From Akebia trifoliata (taxonomy: Eukaryota > Streptophyta > Magnoliopsida > Ranunculales > Lardizabalaceae), in contig CM030711.1 in the NCBI GenBank assembly GCA_017979445.1, positions 15,640,922-15,704,921 on the forward strand: DNA of 64,000 nt, read 5' to 3'. Below, in pieces: positions 47,259 to 59,000 of the stretch. The position numbers were made by a program, and so were the translations under genes. The notes below the pieces were generated by a model that worked only from the letters and a program-made list of their open reading frames with translations, was not told where the DNA came from and did not search any database. Position 1 is the first letter of the stretch. The number at the start of each line of letters is the position of its first letter.

Positions 47259-50200
47259 ATGTCATTTCCCGACGGTGGTAATGCGTCGTCGAGTCAAGAC
47301 CAAAACTCTTCATGGGATAAGAACTCCTCCACCTTTCCTCCAATCCGAGGCAAGAACAAAGTAGGTTGGTGATTAATATACGTACAGTCGATTCGATCGC
47401 ACTGTTTCTTCTCTTTAAACATTATTGACTTTAAGAGAGAGAGAATGGTTGATGTGTTTGTATGGTGTTTCAGAGGAGATCAGTGATGAAGATCAATTCA
47501 CGGTTCCAGACGTGGAAGATCAACCCGCTAGCGAGTCCAAGAAGGAGACCCAACAGAGTACTTGCGGTACAGGAGTGGCCGGCAAGCGTAGAAGAGGAAG
47601 GAATCCAGGGGATAAGGAGTACAGACGCCTCAAGAGGTACTGAATAAATCAATTACATGCATTTCTCAAATGTTCAATGGACAAAAAATATCTCACTTAC
47701 TTATACGATGTGTCTAATTCACTGATGAATGTAATAATTGTTCTTAAGATTAGTTTTTTTTCTTTTTTTCCTTAAATTCATTGTTATTGAAGTTGCATGT
47801 TGAGCTTCCTCCTTTATATAATCTGGCTATGGTTTCTATTCAACTTTTGTTTTATTTCTTTTTTACATGTGTCCCATAGTGTTTGTGAGGGAAATCGTAA
47901 TCCTTGCTTTAATTTATTTAAAATTGAAGAAATATTATTCTTTCTCATCATGTAAGGAAGACCATTTCTCTATTCAAGTTGACTTTGATTAAACGTGTCC
48001 TATCTAGTATCCCAGTCTATTTTCTATCTGTGCTAACTTTGCCCCGTAGTGTGGAGCTAAGGCTGGATAAGTTGTTTTGTAATTTATTATGGCATGACAG
48101 AGGTGGGGGTAGAAAGCATCATTTAGTTAATTTGAAATAAGTTTGCTCAGACAAGAAAAAGGGTGGCCTCGGGATTAGAAGACTCAGAACAATAAATCTA
48201 GCGTTGAAGGGGAAGTGGTTATGAAAATTTGGGTCTGATGGCAATAACTTGTGGAGACAGGTGATAGAAGGAAAATATGGGGCAAGGCGAACAGGGTGGG
48301 AGAGTGGCCCAGCTAGACACCCGTATGGTTGTGGGATGTGGAAAGGTATTATGAAGACCATTTCTCTATTCAAGTCGAGGCTTAAATTCAAAGTGGGTCA
48401 AGGGAAGAAAGTAAGATTTGGGAGGATGTTTGGTGCAATAATCAGCCCCTTATGGAGTTGTTTCCTTCTTTGTATTCCATATCCGCGAAAAAAGGGCTTC
48501 CTATCATAGCTTTCCGAAGATTGGTAGGCGGCGAATGGGCTTGGGACTTTGGTTTCAGAAGGGGTCTTGACGACTTGGAATTGGCAGAGGTTGGTAGAGT
48601 AATTGATGGTGCTTCGTGCTTTGAGCTCCGCAGGAGTCGAGAGGATGAGAGAGTGTAGATGGCAAGCAAGGATGGTAGGTTCTCGGTACATTTTTTTTAC
48701 CATTCCTTGTGTAATGATGATGGTGATATCTCCTTCCCATATGCATCAATTTGGGGTCCGAAGGTGCCAAGTAGAGTTGCCTTGTTCACATGGACAACTT
48801 CTTTAGGAAGGATCCAAACGACGGATTTTTTGATGTGGCGTGGGTGGTATGGGGCAAGCTGTTGCATTCTATGTATGGACAATGGGGAATCTTCAGATCA
48901 CCTACTCCTTCATTGCAAATTCACGTATGGAATTTGGACACATTTTCTTAAGTTATTTGGTATATTAACTTGCTTGCCCAAAACAATAAAGGACCTTTTC
49001 ACGAGTTGGACATCGAGTGGATGTTCGTTTGGTGGCATGAAGAGGTTACTTAGGAGTATTACACCATTCGCAATATGTTGGGGGGTGTGGCGGGAGAGAA
49101 ATGGCCGTATCTTTGAGAGGAATCAAAAAGATGGCACAGAAACGATTATTTTCATTTTGGGCCTTTTGTTTTGTTGGTCCAAAGTTTTTAGAGAATTTAG
49201 GGGGATCTTCTTCGAGGATTTTATCTATAACTGGGATGGGATGCTTTGTATTTCTGGTGAGTAGCGTCTGTTTGTAAGATCTTGCTAGGTTGGTCACCTC
49301 GACTGGCCTAGTATTGGTTTTTTCATATGAATATATTGCTACTTATCAAAAAAAGAAAAAAAAAAAAAAAACCATTTACAATTTACAAATTCAAAACAGT
49401 TCTTTGTTCAAATGATTTGAATTCTTTTAGGATCTTGGTATGGATTTTAAGATTTAGATGAGATACGTGATTTTTTTTTTTTTTAATCTTATTATTGTTT
49501 TGAAACATGAGACACATTCTTGGTTTGCTTATTTACTTTATAACTATAATGAAATCATCAAGAGTTCCAAAGGACTTGTCTTTCCTGGAAAAATTAATTT
49601 GTCACATTTTGCAAAAAATTGTACCAAATCTTTATTTTGTTCTCCATTACATGACCTCATTGCAAGTTTGTCATCATTTCTTTGTTAGGCTTTTGGAATA
49701 CCTGAATGAGATCATCAAAGGCGTATTTCATGAAAACTCCTTCCATTTACTATTTGCTAGTGTGTATGAAAAGAAATAATTAGAAGAATTTTAAATGAGT
49801 ATCTCATTCCATTAGTGATTTAGTGATATCGAAGATTCCTTGGTGTTCAGTCCTCAAGGAATTTAAAGGAGTATCTCATACTATTTTTTCTTAAATCGTG
49901 CCCAAGTGGATGATTTTTTAAATCTTCAATATTGAGTCTCCTTTTGGGATGATCTTTTATCTTCTAGACTTGGTCTTTTGTCATTTAATTCTGAAAGCAA
50001 AAACTAATTATTGGAAGAATAAAAGCAGTTGATGCTTCTACTAAATAAAAAAGAAATTATACATGTTTCTTGCCAAATGTTTGATACTTTTATAGGATAG
50101 TATTCTCTGTTATTGATCATGCATGGGTCATTGTTTAGCTATATGAATTCTGATTTCTGTTTTGCTTAATGGTTAAGAAAATGAAAGTTAAGGAACATTG

Positions 50201-51578
50201 ACCGGATCTCCTATAAGTAGCTTGGATTATGAATGAGTTGAACTTTTTGCACAAACATTCTAAGATCCTACGGATTATTCTCGTTTTTTCCCTCTATATT
50301 TGCTCCATTTCAAGGTATTAAGCTGATATTATTTTCACATAGGATGTATAGGCTTAATATCCTAGAATATGCAATTCTTGAGTGTAATTTCTGTGGGAAG
50401 CAATTTCATGGAGGTATTTTCCACACTAAAAAACACTCCTATGAATGTTGTTTGTGATTCGCTAGGAATCCTTTATGAGGAACTTATCAGCATACATGGT
50501 AACATTGATGAAGTAGTCTTTTTTTAACCAAGGGGGGACATTGGACCCATTTCGAATCACATATTGAAGATGTCATGTTCGAAAGCCCTATTTGTGGCAT
50601 TTACAATAGTGTCGGTTAAATCGTTGTCCTTTCATATAAGATGAGTAAACCAATGATGATAAATCTATGGTCAGGTACTGCGGTCTACATGTCTTTAGCT
50701 GCAACTCTTAATTCAAAAGTGAATCTAATCTCAATAAGGCTTACTCATATCCGATCATGGTTCACAACCTGCTCTCCAATTGGAAATCAAGGGGATCTCA
50801 TGCCAGAAATGTCTGCTGTATGGTGTCAACTAGCCCTTTGGGTGGAAATTCCAAATGAAGTATATGGAAATTTGAGTGAGATATCAATGTCAATTCACCA
50901 CCCAATCAACTTTTGGGGTAATTAGATGTGGGGAAAAAAATAATTGCAATCTTGTGAGGTTTAGGTTACAACCGTACAAGAAAATTCAATTTTTGCACTT
51001 TGGGATGGTAATTCCTAGTTCCTTGGTGGATCATCGTGGGGGGCATATTGCTACATTAGTGCTCTCCAAACATTATACATTTTATATGATGACTAAAATA
51101 TTCTAAAGTACCTACTGCACAATACGATATATTATTATAATATTGTCTTGTTGCAGCTGATCTGGCCATTAGTAATCTTTGAGCTTGATTAGTGCTTTGT
51201 GTTGCTTCCCTTGTAGCATTATAGTGATCTAAGTTTACTCCTATGAAAAAAACAGGTTACTGAGGAACAGAGTCTCTGCCCAACAAGCTCGAGAAAGAAA
51301 GAAGGTCTATGTCAGCGATCTGGAATCGAAAGCCGAAGAGTTACAGGATAAGAATTCAAAATTAGAAGAAAAGATTTCAACTCTAATCAATGAAAACACC
51401 ATGCTTCGAAAGGTGAGTTCTCTTTGATCAATATGTTTTATATTGAAATTTCCATTGATTACCTTCCACACGTACTAATTTCTGAGTTTTAACTTATAAT
51501 TGACAGGTCCTTATGAGCACAAGGCCTAAAGATGATGAAAGTATAGAACCAAAACATGATCAGTCTAGCAAAGGCTGA
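47259..51578 (+). CDS. HYH: bZIP transcription factor, HY5 HOMOLOG (HYH)-like, four exons
   Basis: Exons 47259-47364, 47474-47636, 51256-51412 and 51507-51578 (GT/AG borders) join to 165 codons. Phases fit exactly and the frame stays open to TGA. Order: Ser/Asn-rich N-terminus; [16 protein letters not shown], the acidic VP motif by which HY5/HYH bind the COP1 WD40 domain; basic region [18 protein letters not shown] with [13 protein letters not shown]; and a leucine zipper from [13 protein letters not shown] with heptad positions L/L/L/I/L. The tail [12 protein letters not shown] resembles Arabidopsis HYH rather than HY5. The protein acts in the nucleus as a homo- or heterodimer on ACGT-type light-responsive promoters; COP1 would target it for degradation in the dark. 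Exon 1's donor is ambiguous (47361 or 47365); I chose 47365 because it gives the K-V-E-E junction. Intron 2 is 3.6 kb because a LINE fragment lies in it. Confidence in family is high; HYH versus HY5 is inferred from the N- and C-termini. Confidence 0.93.
47965..49372 (+). mobile_element. 5'-truncated LINE fragment in HYH intron 2
   Basis: Begins in RT sequence ([20 protein letters not shown] at about 47985) and runs through the [13 protein letters not shown] block and the zinc region [19 protein letters not shown] ... [19 protein letters not shown] (frame 48659-49264) to a 3' UTR with GGTCACCTCGAC and an A-rich tail at 49350-49372. It is the same family and domain as the antisense LINE at 37118-44300, but with stops and frameshifts. 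The first ~21 bp (GAAGACCATTTCTCTATTCAA) are a copy of internal LINE sequence at 48353-48373, so the 5' end is rearranged. ACCATTT occurs at both edges (47970, 49371) and may be a short target duplication. It is in sense orientation to the host gene and presumably spliced out. Confidence 0.9.
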
Positions 51579-52011
51579 TCAGTAAGTTGTGTCTTATATT
51601 AAAACTTATGAATTGTTTTTGATATTTGGGAAACCACTTTGAAAAATGTTTATAGTAGATGGCCTTCCCATGTTGATTTCCTGCATGAATGTTAGGTTTA
51701 ATATCTATATAACAAATAAAAATGTCCTCTTTCATGGCAGATGCCAAGGCAACTCAAAGCCATCCACTTACATTTGTTTGATATCTACACTTCTGATTGT
51801 TGACTAGGTTTTATGATTTTGTCAAGATGTCCTTATCTTTCAACTCTTCTCAGTATTAAACTTACCATCTTTGATTCTTTGGCATTTGAAACAGGAACAT
51901 AGTCTCTCTTTTTCTTTTTTTCCTTTGTTAATGCTTGTTTTTGTACTTTTTCTCTGGACCAACTAGATGCAGTTCATATAATATCCGTACCTCATTAATG
52001 GGTACTAAGAT
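51579..52011 (+). other. 3' untranslated/downstream region of the HYH-like gene
   Basis: AT-rich noncoding with no further exon. A definite polyadenylation signal was not singled out. Confidence 0.45.
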
Positions 52012-52363
52012 TGTTAGACTAAACCCTATGATCCGAAGGATAAATCAAGCAAGAACACAAGAATCTCACACGACACAAAATATACGTGGTTCGGTCAAAG
52101 AATCGACCTACGTCCACGGGCGAAAACGGCAATTTCACTATATTAACCAAAGAAGAACACGGTTACAATTTCTCTCTATCTCTCGTATATTTCTCTCCCC
52201 TCATTAGGGTTTCATCTCTTACCCTTTATATACTTAGGGTTACAAAGAGGTTAAATGGGTTGGATCCAAAACCAAACTAAATGGGAATCCCCACACATTA
52301 CCAATTAAACGGGTCATGCGGGTTGTTAACGGATCTCAAAAGATCCGGGTTGAATCCACGACA
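52012..52363 (+). repeat. solo-LTR-like fragment (copia type)
   Basis: Starts TGTTAGACTAAACC and contains ATACGTGGTTCGGTCAAAG and CCTACGTCCACGG, phrases typical of plant copia/TRIM LTR interiors. A TATA-like TTTATATACTTAGGG lies at 52223-52237. It may end near CCACGACA (52363). No target duplication was found, so the edges are approximate. No coding. Confidence 0.45.
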
Positions 52364-53165
52364 ACCCTCCACATACAAGAATAGAAGACATAACCAACAG
52401 GGATGAAGCCCGGATTATAAATAATTTCACAAAGTAGATACTGCATCCCACGGATTTGAAATCATTGAGTAGCTCATGAGCTATACAATATTTTCCCGAT
52501 TTTGCTTTGGTAATCCACTTTTTGTTTAACGAGTGTTTATTTATATCTTTAGTGGCAAAGCACCAACCTCTTACCACGTATAATGACGGTTGATTTCTAC
52601 TTTTGCTTCAATAGGCTTTGAACTTCCCTGTATTCAAACACCAGTTTCCCTTGTTCCAGGTCACATACCTCCCCAGCATTTCAACTTGATTTTCAGTTTC
52701 ACTTTTTTTAGATCGATAAGCTTGATAATGAACAATCTCGCAGAAAAGAAAAACTACAATATATAGGTCCTCAGTCCTCTTACTTTAACCAATTTTTGTT
52801 CCAATGATTCAGCAGTTTCACTCGTTGTAAATGAATTGGAAACCTGACCAATTTTATTACAGAATCCAGGGGTACCTTGACACTCAGAACAACCCCCTCC
52901 CCTCCCTGCAGTTTGGTTCAGTTGTTAGAACACAAATGCAAGAGTCAAAGCTTGTATAAATTGTTGGAAAAATCTGCATTTCTATCCAGATTTTTGTGAT
53001 CAAGTAGGGATATTTGAGCTACGATTCAAGTGGGTCCCATTACTTTTTTGTAGTTGGACCACTTGGAAACTTATTGAAGAGAATAGTTTCATGTTTTAAG
53101 TTGTCAAAAATTCATTATGGGTGAATGACAAATCAGCTCCAAAGAACCCCTATTAGCCATGGTTT
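52364..53165. other. intergenic, no gene seen
   Basis: No motif-bearing frame. The 83-aa minus frame at 52326-52577 has no recognisable domain. Confidence 0.5.
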
Positions 53166-54092
53166 GTTGTATGTGGTTTATAAGATTATTGAGTTTATAA
53201 GAGAAACTTTTTAGTCCCACATCGGATAGAAATAAGAAAATTGTCTAGTTCTTATATAGAACTTCTTATATCACTTAAGTGTATATGAGAGAGAGACTTG
53301 GATAAGCCCACGCACGCGCACAAGGGGCCCATGAGCTCAAGAAGGATTTGATCCATTGGTCCAAAATATCCTTAATGCGTATGCGGGCACACGATGCGCG
53401 CGCAGGGGGGGTGCAAATCCCGTCAATTTGGCTTCACGTGGGTGCGCGCGACGGGCCCTTTTGCTAATTTCGTATTGGGCTTGGGTTGGGTTCAAAATCC
53501 GTTTTCTTATGAAGGGGCCTCACCGTCCATTTAATTTTAAGGGGCACACCCCTCACCGTCCATTAGAACACCAGGGGCCTCACCGTCCATTTAATTTTAA
53601 GGGGCACACCCCTCACCGTCCATTAGAACACCATGGGTGCCTGTTCGGCCAGTAAGGACACCTCTTTTGATTTCTTTGGGTGTCTCTTAAGAGACACACA
53701 TACACCTGTCCTTTTCTAAGAGACACTTGCACATTCCTTTTCCTAAGAGACACCTTGTCTCTTAAATTTCTATAAATAGGTCATCTCGACCTCAGTTTTA
53801 TTCACTCAAAAATTTTCTCTTCTTCTTCTTTGCTGTTTAAACGTGCAAGCATTCTATTTTCCTTTTGCATTCTTTGAGAGTATAAACAGTAGCGTTCGGT
53901 TCGCTAGACGTGTAGATTGTAGTGCTGCCTCTACACGTGTGATCATTGTATCCTGGGAGACAATTGTTCATTGATCCGTGTGCACCAAGTTGCGGGAACA
54001 AAATTGTCTTAAGGACATTGTGTTCAACACAAGCCTCGGTCAAACTTTTATTTTGTTCATTCTCGGGTATCTACCGCTTCAACTATTCAACA
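53166..54092 (+). repeat. solo LTR of a copia-type element
   Basis: Contains TTTTTAGTCCCACATCGG, a phrase widespread in plant LTRs, a 60-bp duplication (53514-53633), several AAGAGACAC phrases, a TATA box (CTATAAATAGG, 53769) and a typical leader rich in TTCTTCTTC. It ends near CTATTCAACA (54092). No internal gag/pol and no second copy are present, so it reads as a solo LTR. The borders are approximate. Confidence 0.55.
53514..53633 (+). repeat. exact 60-bp tandem duplication
   Basis: GGGGCCTCACCGTCCATTTA through to TTAGAACACCA is repeated twice with no difference. Each unit itself contains CACCGTCCATT twice. The exactness implies a recent duplication. Confidence 0.95.
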
Positions 54093-54768
54093 TAAATTCC
54101 ACCGAATACAAAAGTTCGTACGAAATATACTCTTGGCCCCATAATCCAATATGGACAGTGTAGTTGAGAATCCAACTCTTCAATCAGTAGAAGGAAAATT
54201 TTCACCATGGATGATCTAAGCCATCCTCTCCCCTGTTTTAGACAAAGATCAAAAGTTGTACAACAGTGGGCTGCAATTGTGAATGGAAACTTTCTTTGTT
54301 CTAATAAAAAATTAACATAGTGAGTGTGTCCGTTCCATTCTCTTTTCTTCATTGTGTAATGGATTTTCTGTGGTCTGAGTATTATAGGGGAGGGCATGCA
54401 ATCTCACGACATGCGAATGCAATGGATCAGGGGGCACGATTTTATTGAATCCCTTAAGCATTACGTTTCAAAGCAATGATCAGACCAGTTAATGGGACAC
54501 CTGATGTTGGAGTATCAAACGAGTTGAATTTGAAATTGGACTCACAGGTGTTTAGACGATCCTGTCTCCCAAAAAAAACAGGATCCAAGGGTAACTGCCC
54601 TTGAATTTGTTGCGTATTTGGAGATATCTGTTCGTCATGATTATGAAAAAAATAATAATAAAGAAATTAACCAAACAACACCAAGATTTATGTGATTCGG
54701 CAATGATCCCCATGTCCATGGGCAGATCCAATCATCATTTTTACTATTAAAATCAAAGAATATATATA
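54093..54768. other. noncoding, includes a copia-LTR-like piece
   Basis: 54660-54735 holds ATTTATGTGATTCGGCAATG and CCCCATGTCCATGGGC, resembling the start of another copia-type LTR. The rest has no gene. The MITE cluster begins directly after. Confidence 0.4.
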
Positions 54769-54909
54769 GGGAAGCGTTCAGAGGCCCTAAAGAGAGCCAA
54801 ACATTTTTGAAAATAGGGGTTAGAAGTTTCAGAATGGGCTGATTTTTTGTGAGAATGATCTTTACATTAAGAAATGTTTGGCTCTATTCAGAGCCTCCGA
54901 ACGCTACCC
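54769..54909. mobile_element. short foldback MITE, single-hairpin derivative
   Basis: 141 bp from GGGAAGCGTTC to GAACGCTACCC, with complementary ends (GAGGCCCT / AGAGCCTC, GCCAAACATTT / AAATGTTTGGC). Flanked by TATATATA on both sides. It shares the AATGGGCTGATTTTTTGTGA core with the family member at 4580 but has lost most of the middle. Confidence 0.75.
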
Positions 54910-54927
54910 ATATATATATATATATAT

Positions 54928-55242
54928 GGGAAATGTTCAACACCCTATGCTTTACCAAACGTGTTTTGTCCTACATGGGTTAGAAGTTTTGGAATGGGCT
55001 GATTTTTGGTGAGGATGATCTCTACGATTAGAAGATCCTCCTCACCAAAAATCAGCCATTTCCAAAATTTCTAGCCCCATGTTTACAAGTTGAAAAATTG
55101 TGGACCGTCCATTTTTTGTAAACCATTTTTTATGGGGTTAGAAGTTTTGATCATCCTCACCAAAAATCAGCCCATTCCAAAACTTCTAACCCATGTAGGA
55201 CAAACACACGTTTGGTAAAGTGTAGGGTGGTGAACGGGAGCC
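54928..55242. mobile_element. foldback MITE of the same family
   Basis: 315 bp with ends GGGAAATGTTCA and its partner ...GTGAACGGGAGCC, and TIRs extending through CTTTACCAAACGTG and CCTACATGGGTTAGAAGTTT. Each half contains the GGCTGATTTTTGGTGAGGAT hairpin. It lies in a TATATATA setting. No coding. Confidence 0.75.
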
Positions 55243-55256
55243 TATATATATATATA

Positions 55257-55643
55257 GGGAGCGGTTCGACAGCCCTAAAGTTTGCCAAGTTTGGTGCCAA
55301 ACATTTTTTGTAAATCACTTTTGATGGGGTTAGAAGTTTTGGAATAGGCTGATTTTTTGTGAGGATGATCTCTACGGTGAAGAGATCATCCTCACAAAAA
55401 ATCAGCTCATTTTGAAACTTCTAACCCTAGTTTACAAGTTGAAGAATCGTGAACCGTCCAATTTTAGTAGATCACTTTTGATGGGGTTAAAAGTTTTGGA
55501 ACAGGCTGATTTTTGGTGAGATGATCTCCTCATCATAGAGATCATCCTCACAAAAAATCAGCTCATTCCAAAGCTTCTAACCCATATTTTGAAAAATGTT
55601 TGGCACCAAACTTGGCAAACTTTAGGGTTGTTGAACTGTTCCC
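55257..55643. mobile_element. foldback MITE of the same family, longest copy
   Basis: 387 bp from GGGAGCGGTTCGACAGCC to the complementary GGTTGTTGAACTGTTCCC. TIR includes CTAAAGTTTGCCAAGTTTGG and GTGCCAAACATTTTT. Two internal hairpins (about 55330-55415 and 55495-55575) are separated by a spacer. TATATA flanks. Confidence 0.78.
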
Positions 55644-55774
55644 ATATATATCTATATATATATATATATAAACCACCCAAGTTTTAATCCCAAACACAAG
55701 CCCTCAAACCCTTGTTCATCCTTCTCTCCCGCTCAAAACGTAGAAGATGAAAACTTTAATCTATGAAAAATTAC
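55644..55774. other. short spacer between MITE and SINE
   Basis: Starts with AT dinucleotides, then AACCACCCAAGTTTTAATCC; probably the continuation of the LTR-like piece interrupted by the MITEs. No gene. Confidence 0.35.
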
Positions 55775-56042
55775 CCCTTTGAATCCCGAGGGGTTGGCCC
55801 AATGGCTATTTTGAACCGATAAGCGGTTAATGCCCATAGTTTAAGAGTTCGATACCCAGTATGAGCAATAATTCCTCAAGGGCCACCCGCGACGGTGCAC
55901 TCTCACTTACCTGGTGCATGTGATGTGCGGGCGTTGCACTTGCCCCAGGACTAGTCCTTGGATCCATGGTCTATGGACTGGGAAAAGCCCAGATACGAAC
56001 TCAGTCCACTATCTATAGGGATACCTGGTAATAAAAAAAAAA
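55775..56042 (+). mobile_element. tRNA-derived SINE
   Basis: An internal RNA polymerase III promoter is recognisable: A box TTGGCCCAATGG (55795-55806) and B box GAGTTCGATACC (55845-55856). A non-tRNA body follows (GCACTCTCACTTACCTGGTG, GACTAGTCCTTGGATCC), ending GGTAATAAAAAAAA. AAAAATTAC stands both before (55766-55774) and after (56038-56046), a target-site duplication. It would be transcribed by Pol III and moved by a LINE reverse transcriptase. No tRNA fold is preserved, so it is not a tRNA gene. Confidence 0.82.
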
Positions 56043-56046
56043 TTAC

Positions 56047-59000
56047 GGCTGCTATTTATAAAGATTGCAGGAGAGGAACTTATCGTAACCATTAAATTTT
56101 AATGGCGCAGATATAGGGCACATAAATAATAAAATTCCTGTCACCAAACTTACTTGGTTAGAAGCAAAAGAGTGAAGATCCTATGTAGGCTTTGTTTAAG
56201 TTTGGGACAAAGCCCAAGGTGTATTCAGGCCAATACAAAACTTATGGCCACCCATTTCTGATTTCCCCGTCATCTGATAAGATCACCACTTGAGAAAAAA
56301 AAATAGTGGAGAGGGAAGAAGGCCCACCAATGTTGGTGTCAAGAATTCATTACTATATAATTACGCAACTAATAGAGTGATTACCAACCATAAGTCACAT
56401 AAAGTGTTATAATTAGCAAATTTAATTACACGGATTAAGTTAGTCCTCTTTGTTCAAACGACAAATGTCGCCATGTGAACGACATAGAAAGAAGCATATT
56501 GTTAAAATGGAAACACAATCAATCATAGACTGCATCAAAGGTATTTGGGAAAATCTCGAGAATGCAGAAATTGGATGAGATATTAAAGGAATGAAAATTA
56601 TGAAAGTAATTATTTAGTAAATTATCATTTTAAAAGTCTACTTTGCGTAAAGGTTGGATTTGATCAGGGAAGAGCCCCTGGTTTTGTGCTTGCTTTGTTT
56701 CTCCTTTTTTTATCTTTTTAAATGATGATTGATTAGACACCTTCAAAATTAACATGTAGTAAGTGCCAATGGGAGCTCAACACTCAAGGGTGTTAAAATC
56801 ATTGATTAAGAAGAATAACAAGTCTAATGGAATCTTCAAAAATATTAAAATAAATTGGTAAATTTCTCAAATAGAAATCAATGATGTAAATATGTGATGA
56901 AAGGTGAAAATCATTTTCCACTAAAACTACAAGCAAGCAAAGATGAGATGTAATAATTCTACGAAGAAGTATTATTTTTTTTTCAACCAGACAAAGGTGT
57001 GATACTCGATGGGTTAAAGGGCTGTAAACACTCCTCAATGTCATGACTTTAATTTAAAGTCAATCACCATTATAATTTTTGGTCTCCCACTCTTTTTTTT
57101 ACAAGTATCAAAAGTTAATTGGTTCTTTATATTTGTTAAATCTTTGTAACGAACTCAATAAATAGGATTAAAAGCTCCTCTTAGTTACATTATGATGTGA
57201 TGTGATGTTAATGGTGGTGGTGATGTTGAGAGCATAGATTCGAGTCAGAGCTCTCTAATGCTTGACATGACAAAAAGTTAACTAAATGAAAAGATATATA
57301 TATTAATAAGTGCGAGAATTTAGTTATGATATTTAGGAACATTATTGAGATCTCCATGTGCTTATGCTACCTCTAACGTTAATGGACCGATTAAGCAAGT
57401 GGGATACAATTATAGAGCACCTCAAATGGGCCCTTTAGTCTTTTGACTCTATATCGAAACGTGGCCTGTTTTTTTTTCCGTAGAAGCTGAGGGAACATTA
57501 TATCTGGCTAAGTCTTGGTTAAGGTCCCTAACATAGAGATGAAAGTGGTCAGATCCCATTAAAAGAATTTTTAAAAAGTGATCTAATGAAGACTTAACAT
57601 GAAGTCTAAGCCCATTATCTCAAATGATAATTGCTCTATCTTGTCAAGTAGTTCGTCGTCCTTGGGATCAGAGGCAATTAATGGAAACTTAGGAAAAAGT
57701 TGTTAAGGATAAGGAAATGAAACAACCTCTTACTTATTCAAGGACATATAGATGATGCTGATTGAGATTTCAAAAAACATTTTGATTAGAATCTTCAAAA
57801 TCCTTATCTTCATGAATTTTAAACGAAAAAAGTCCCATCACATCTCATCCTCATTATTTTTCTTTGGAGCTTCACAGGTTCAAGGCTTCTAGACGGACGT
57901 ATACGTAACCTGATGTCACGTAGATGTAGACACAAAATTTTAAGAATCCTTATAAAGTTAAAACTTGTAAACTTCTTTTTTTTTTCCCCCCCATAGTTGA
58001 TCGACTCACTTAAAATTTTGGAAAGCTGCCATCCATTTTCAAAGCCTTTGATGCGGTAAATTTTCATTTCAATCCTCCTCTAAATCATGAATCCTAAATG
58101 ATTGAGGTTTCATTATGCTAAATAAATGACTCGGGGAAAATGACTTAATGATAAAGACATGTACATTGATTCCAATAGTGCAAATACGAAATACAATGGT
58201 TGCAATTTATCCTTGGGATTAGTATCTTTGATATATATATATATTTGAGTTATGTACAAATCCTTATTGTTAGATTTTGTGTTCACACATTGAGAGTATG
58301 TATTTTTTTTTCATGAGTAACTCGAACTTGATAATTCCATCCAATAACGTGGACAATGGGAAAATATCTACGTAATCACTAACTCCATAAATGAAATGAA
58401 TTGAGACATCCACGTGTCAACTCTTTTATATGTAAGGATTGATTCAACTAACGAGTGAATGAGGTTGAGATCTTCACGTGTCAACACTTCTAAATATTGA
58501 AGAAGATTTGGTTAACGTGACACGTAACTAAAGGAGAGCACTTGGCAAAAAGATAACTATGGCCGAGTAATCACTTTTTACGAAGAAAAAGAGCGTAGAG
58601 ACTTTTGAACAAAATAGAATGAATCGTAACAAAATATCTTCTCAAGATTTTTAGATTTTCAATTACGTGAAAATTTACAAGAGAGAAATATCAAATTAGA
58701 AAGAGATTTAAATGAACACGGAAGCATAAAAGATAAGATTAGAAAGTTACATAATCAAGAATACTGCTTAAACTAAGGAATGATTTGGAAAATCTTCACA
58801 AGAAAGGTTACCCAAAAGAAAGAAGAGAACAGAAAATCTATAAATAAGGAAGGTATGATCAAGGTAAATGACTTTTGACTCATTTTTTTAATTTCACTGT
58901 TTATTATTATTATTATTATTATTATTAACTTAATTGTCAAAAGGTCTTGATCTAGGAATGCCTCATAATTCTAAGACATTTTGCAAGGATTAATAAGATG

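Noticed and set aside
48659..49264. 201-aa gene inside HYH intron 2
   Set aside because: Same LINE ORF2 zinc region; part of a truncated LINE, not a host gene or extra HYH exon.
55791..55860. Possible tRNA gene
   Set aside because: A and B boxes are present but no cloverleaf can be formed. The A-tail and flanking target duplication show it is the head of a SINE.
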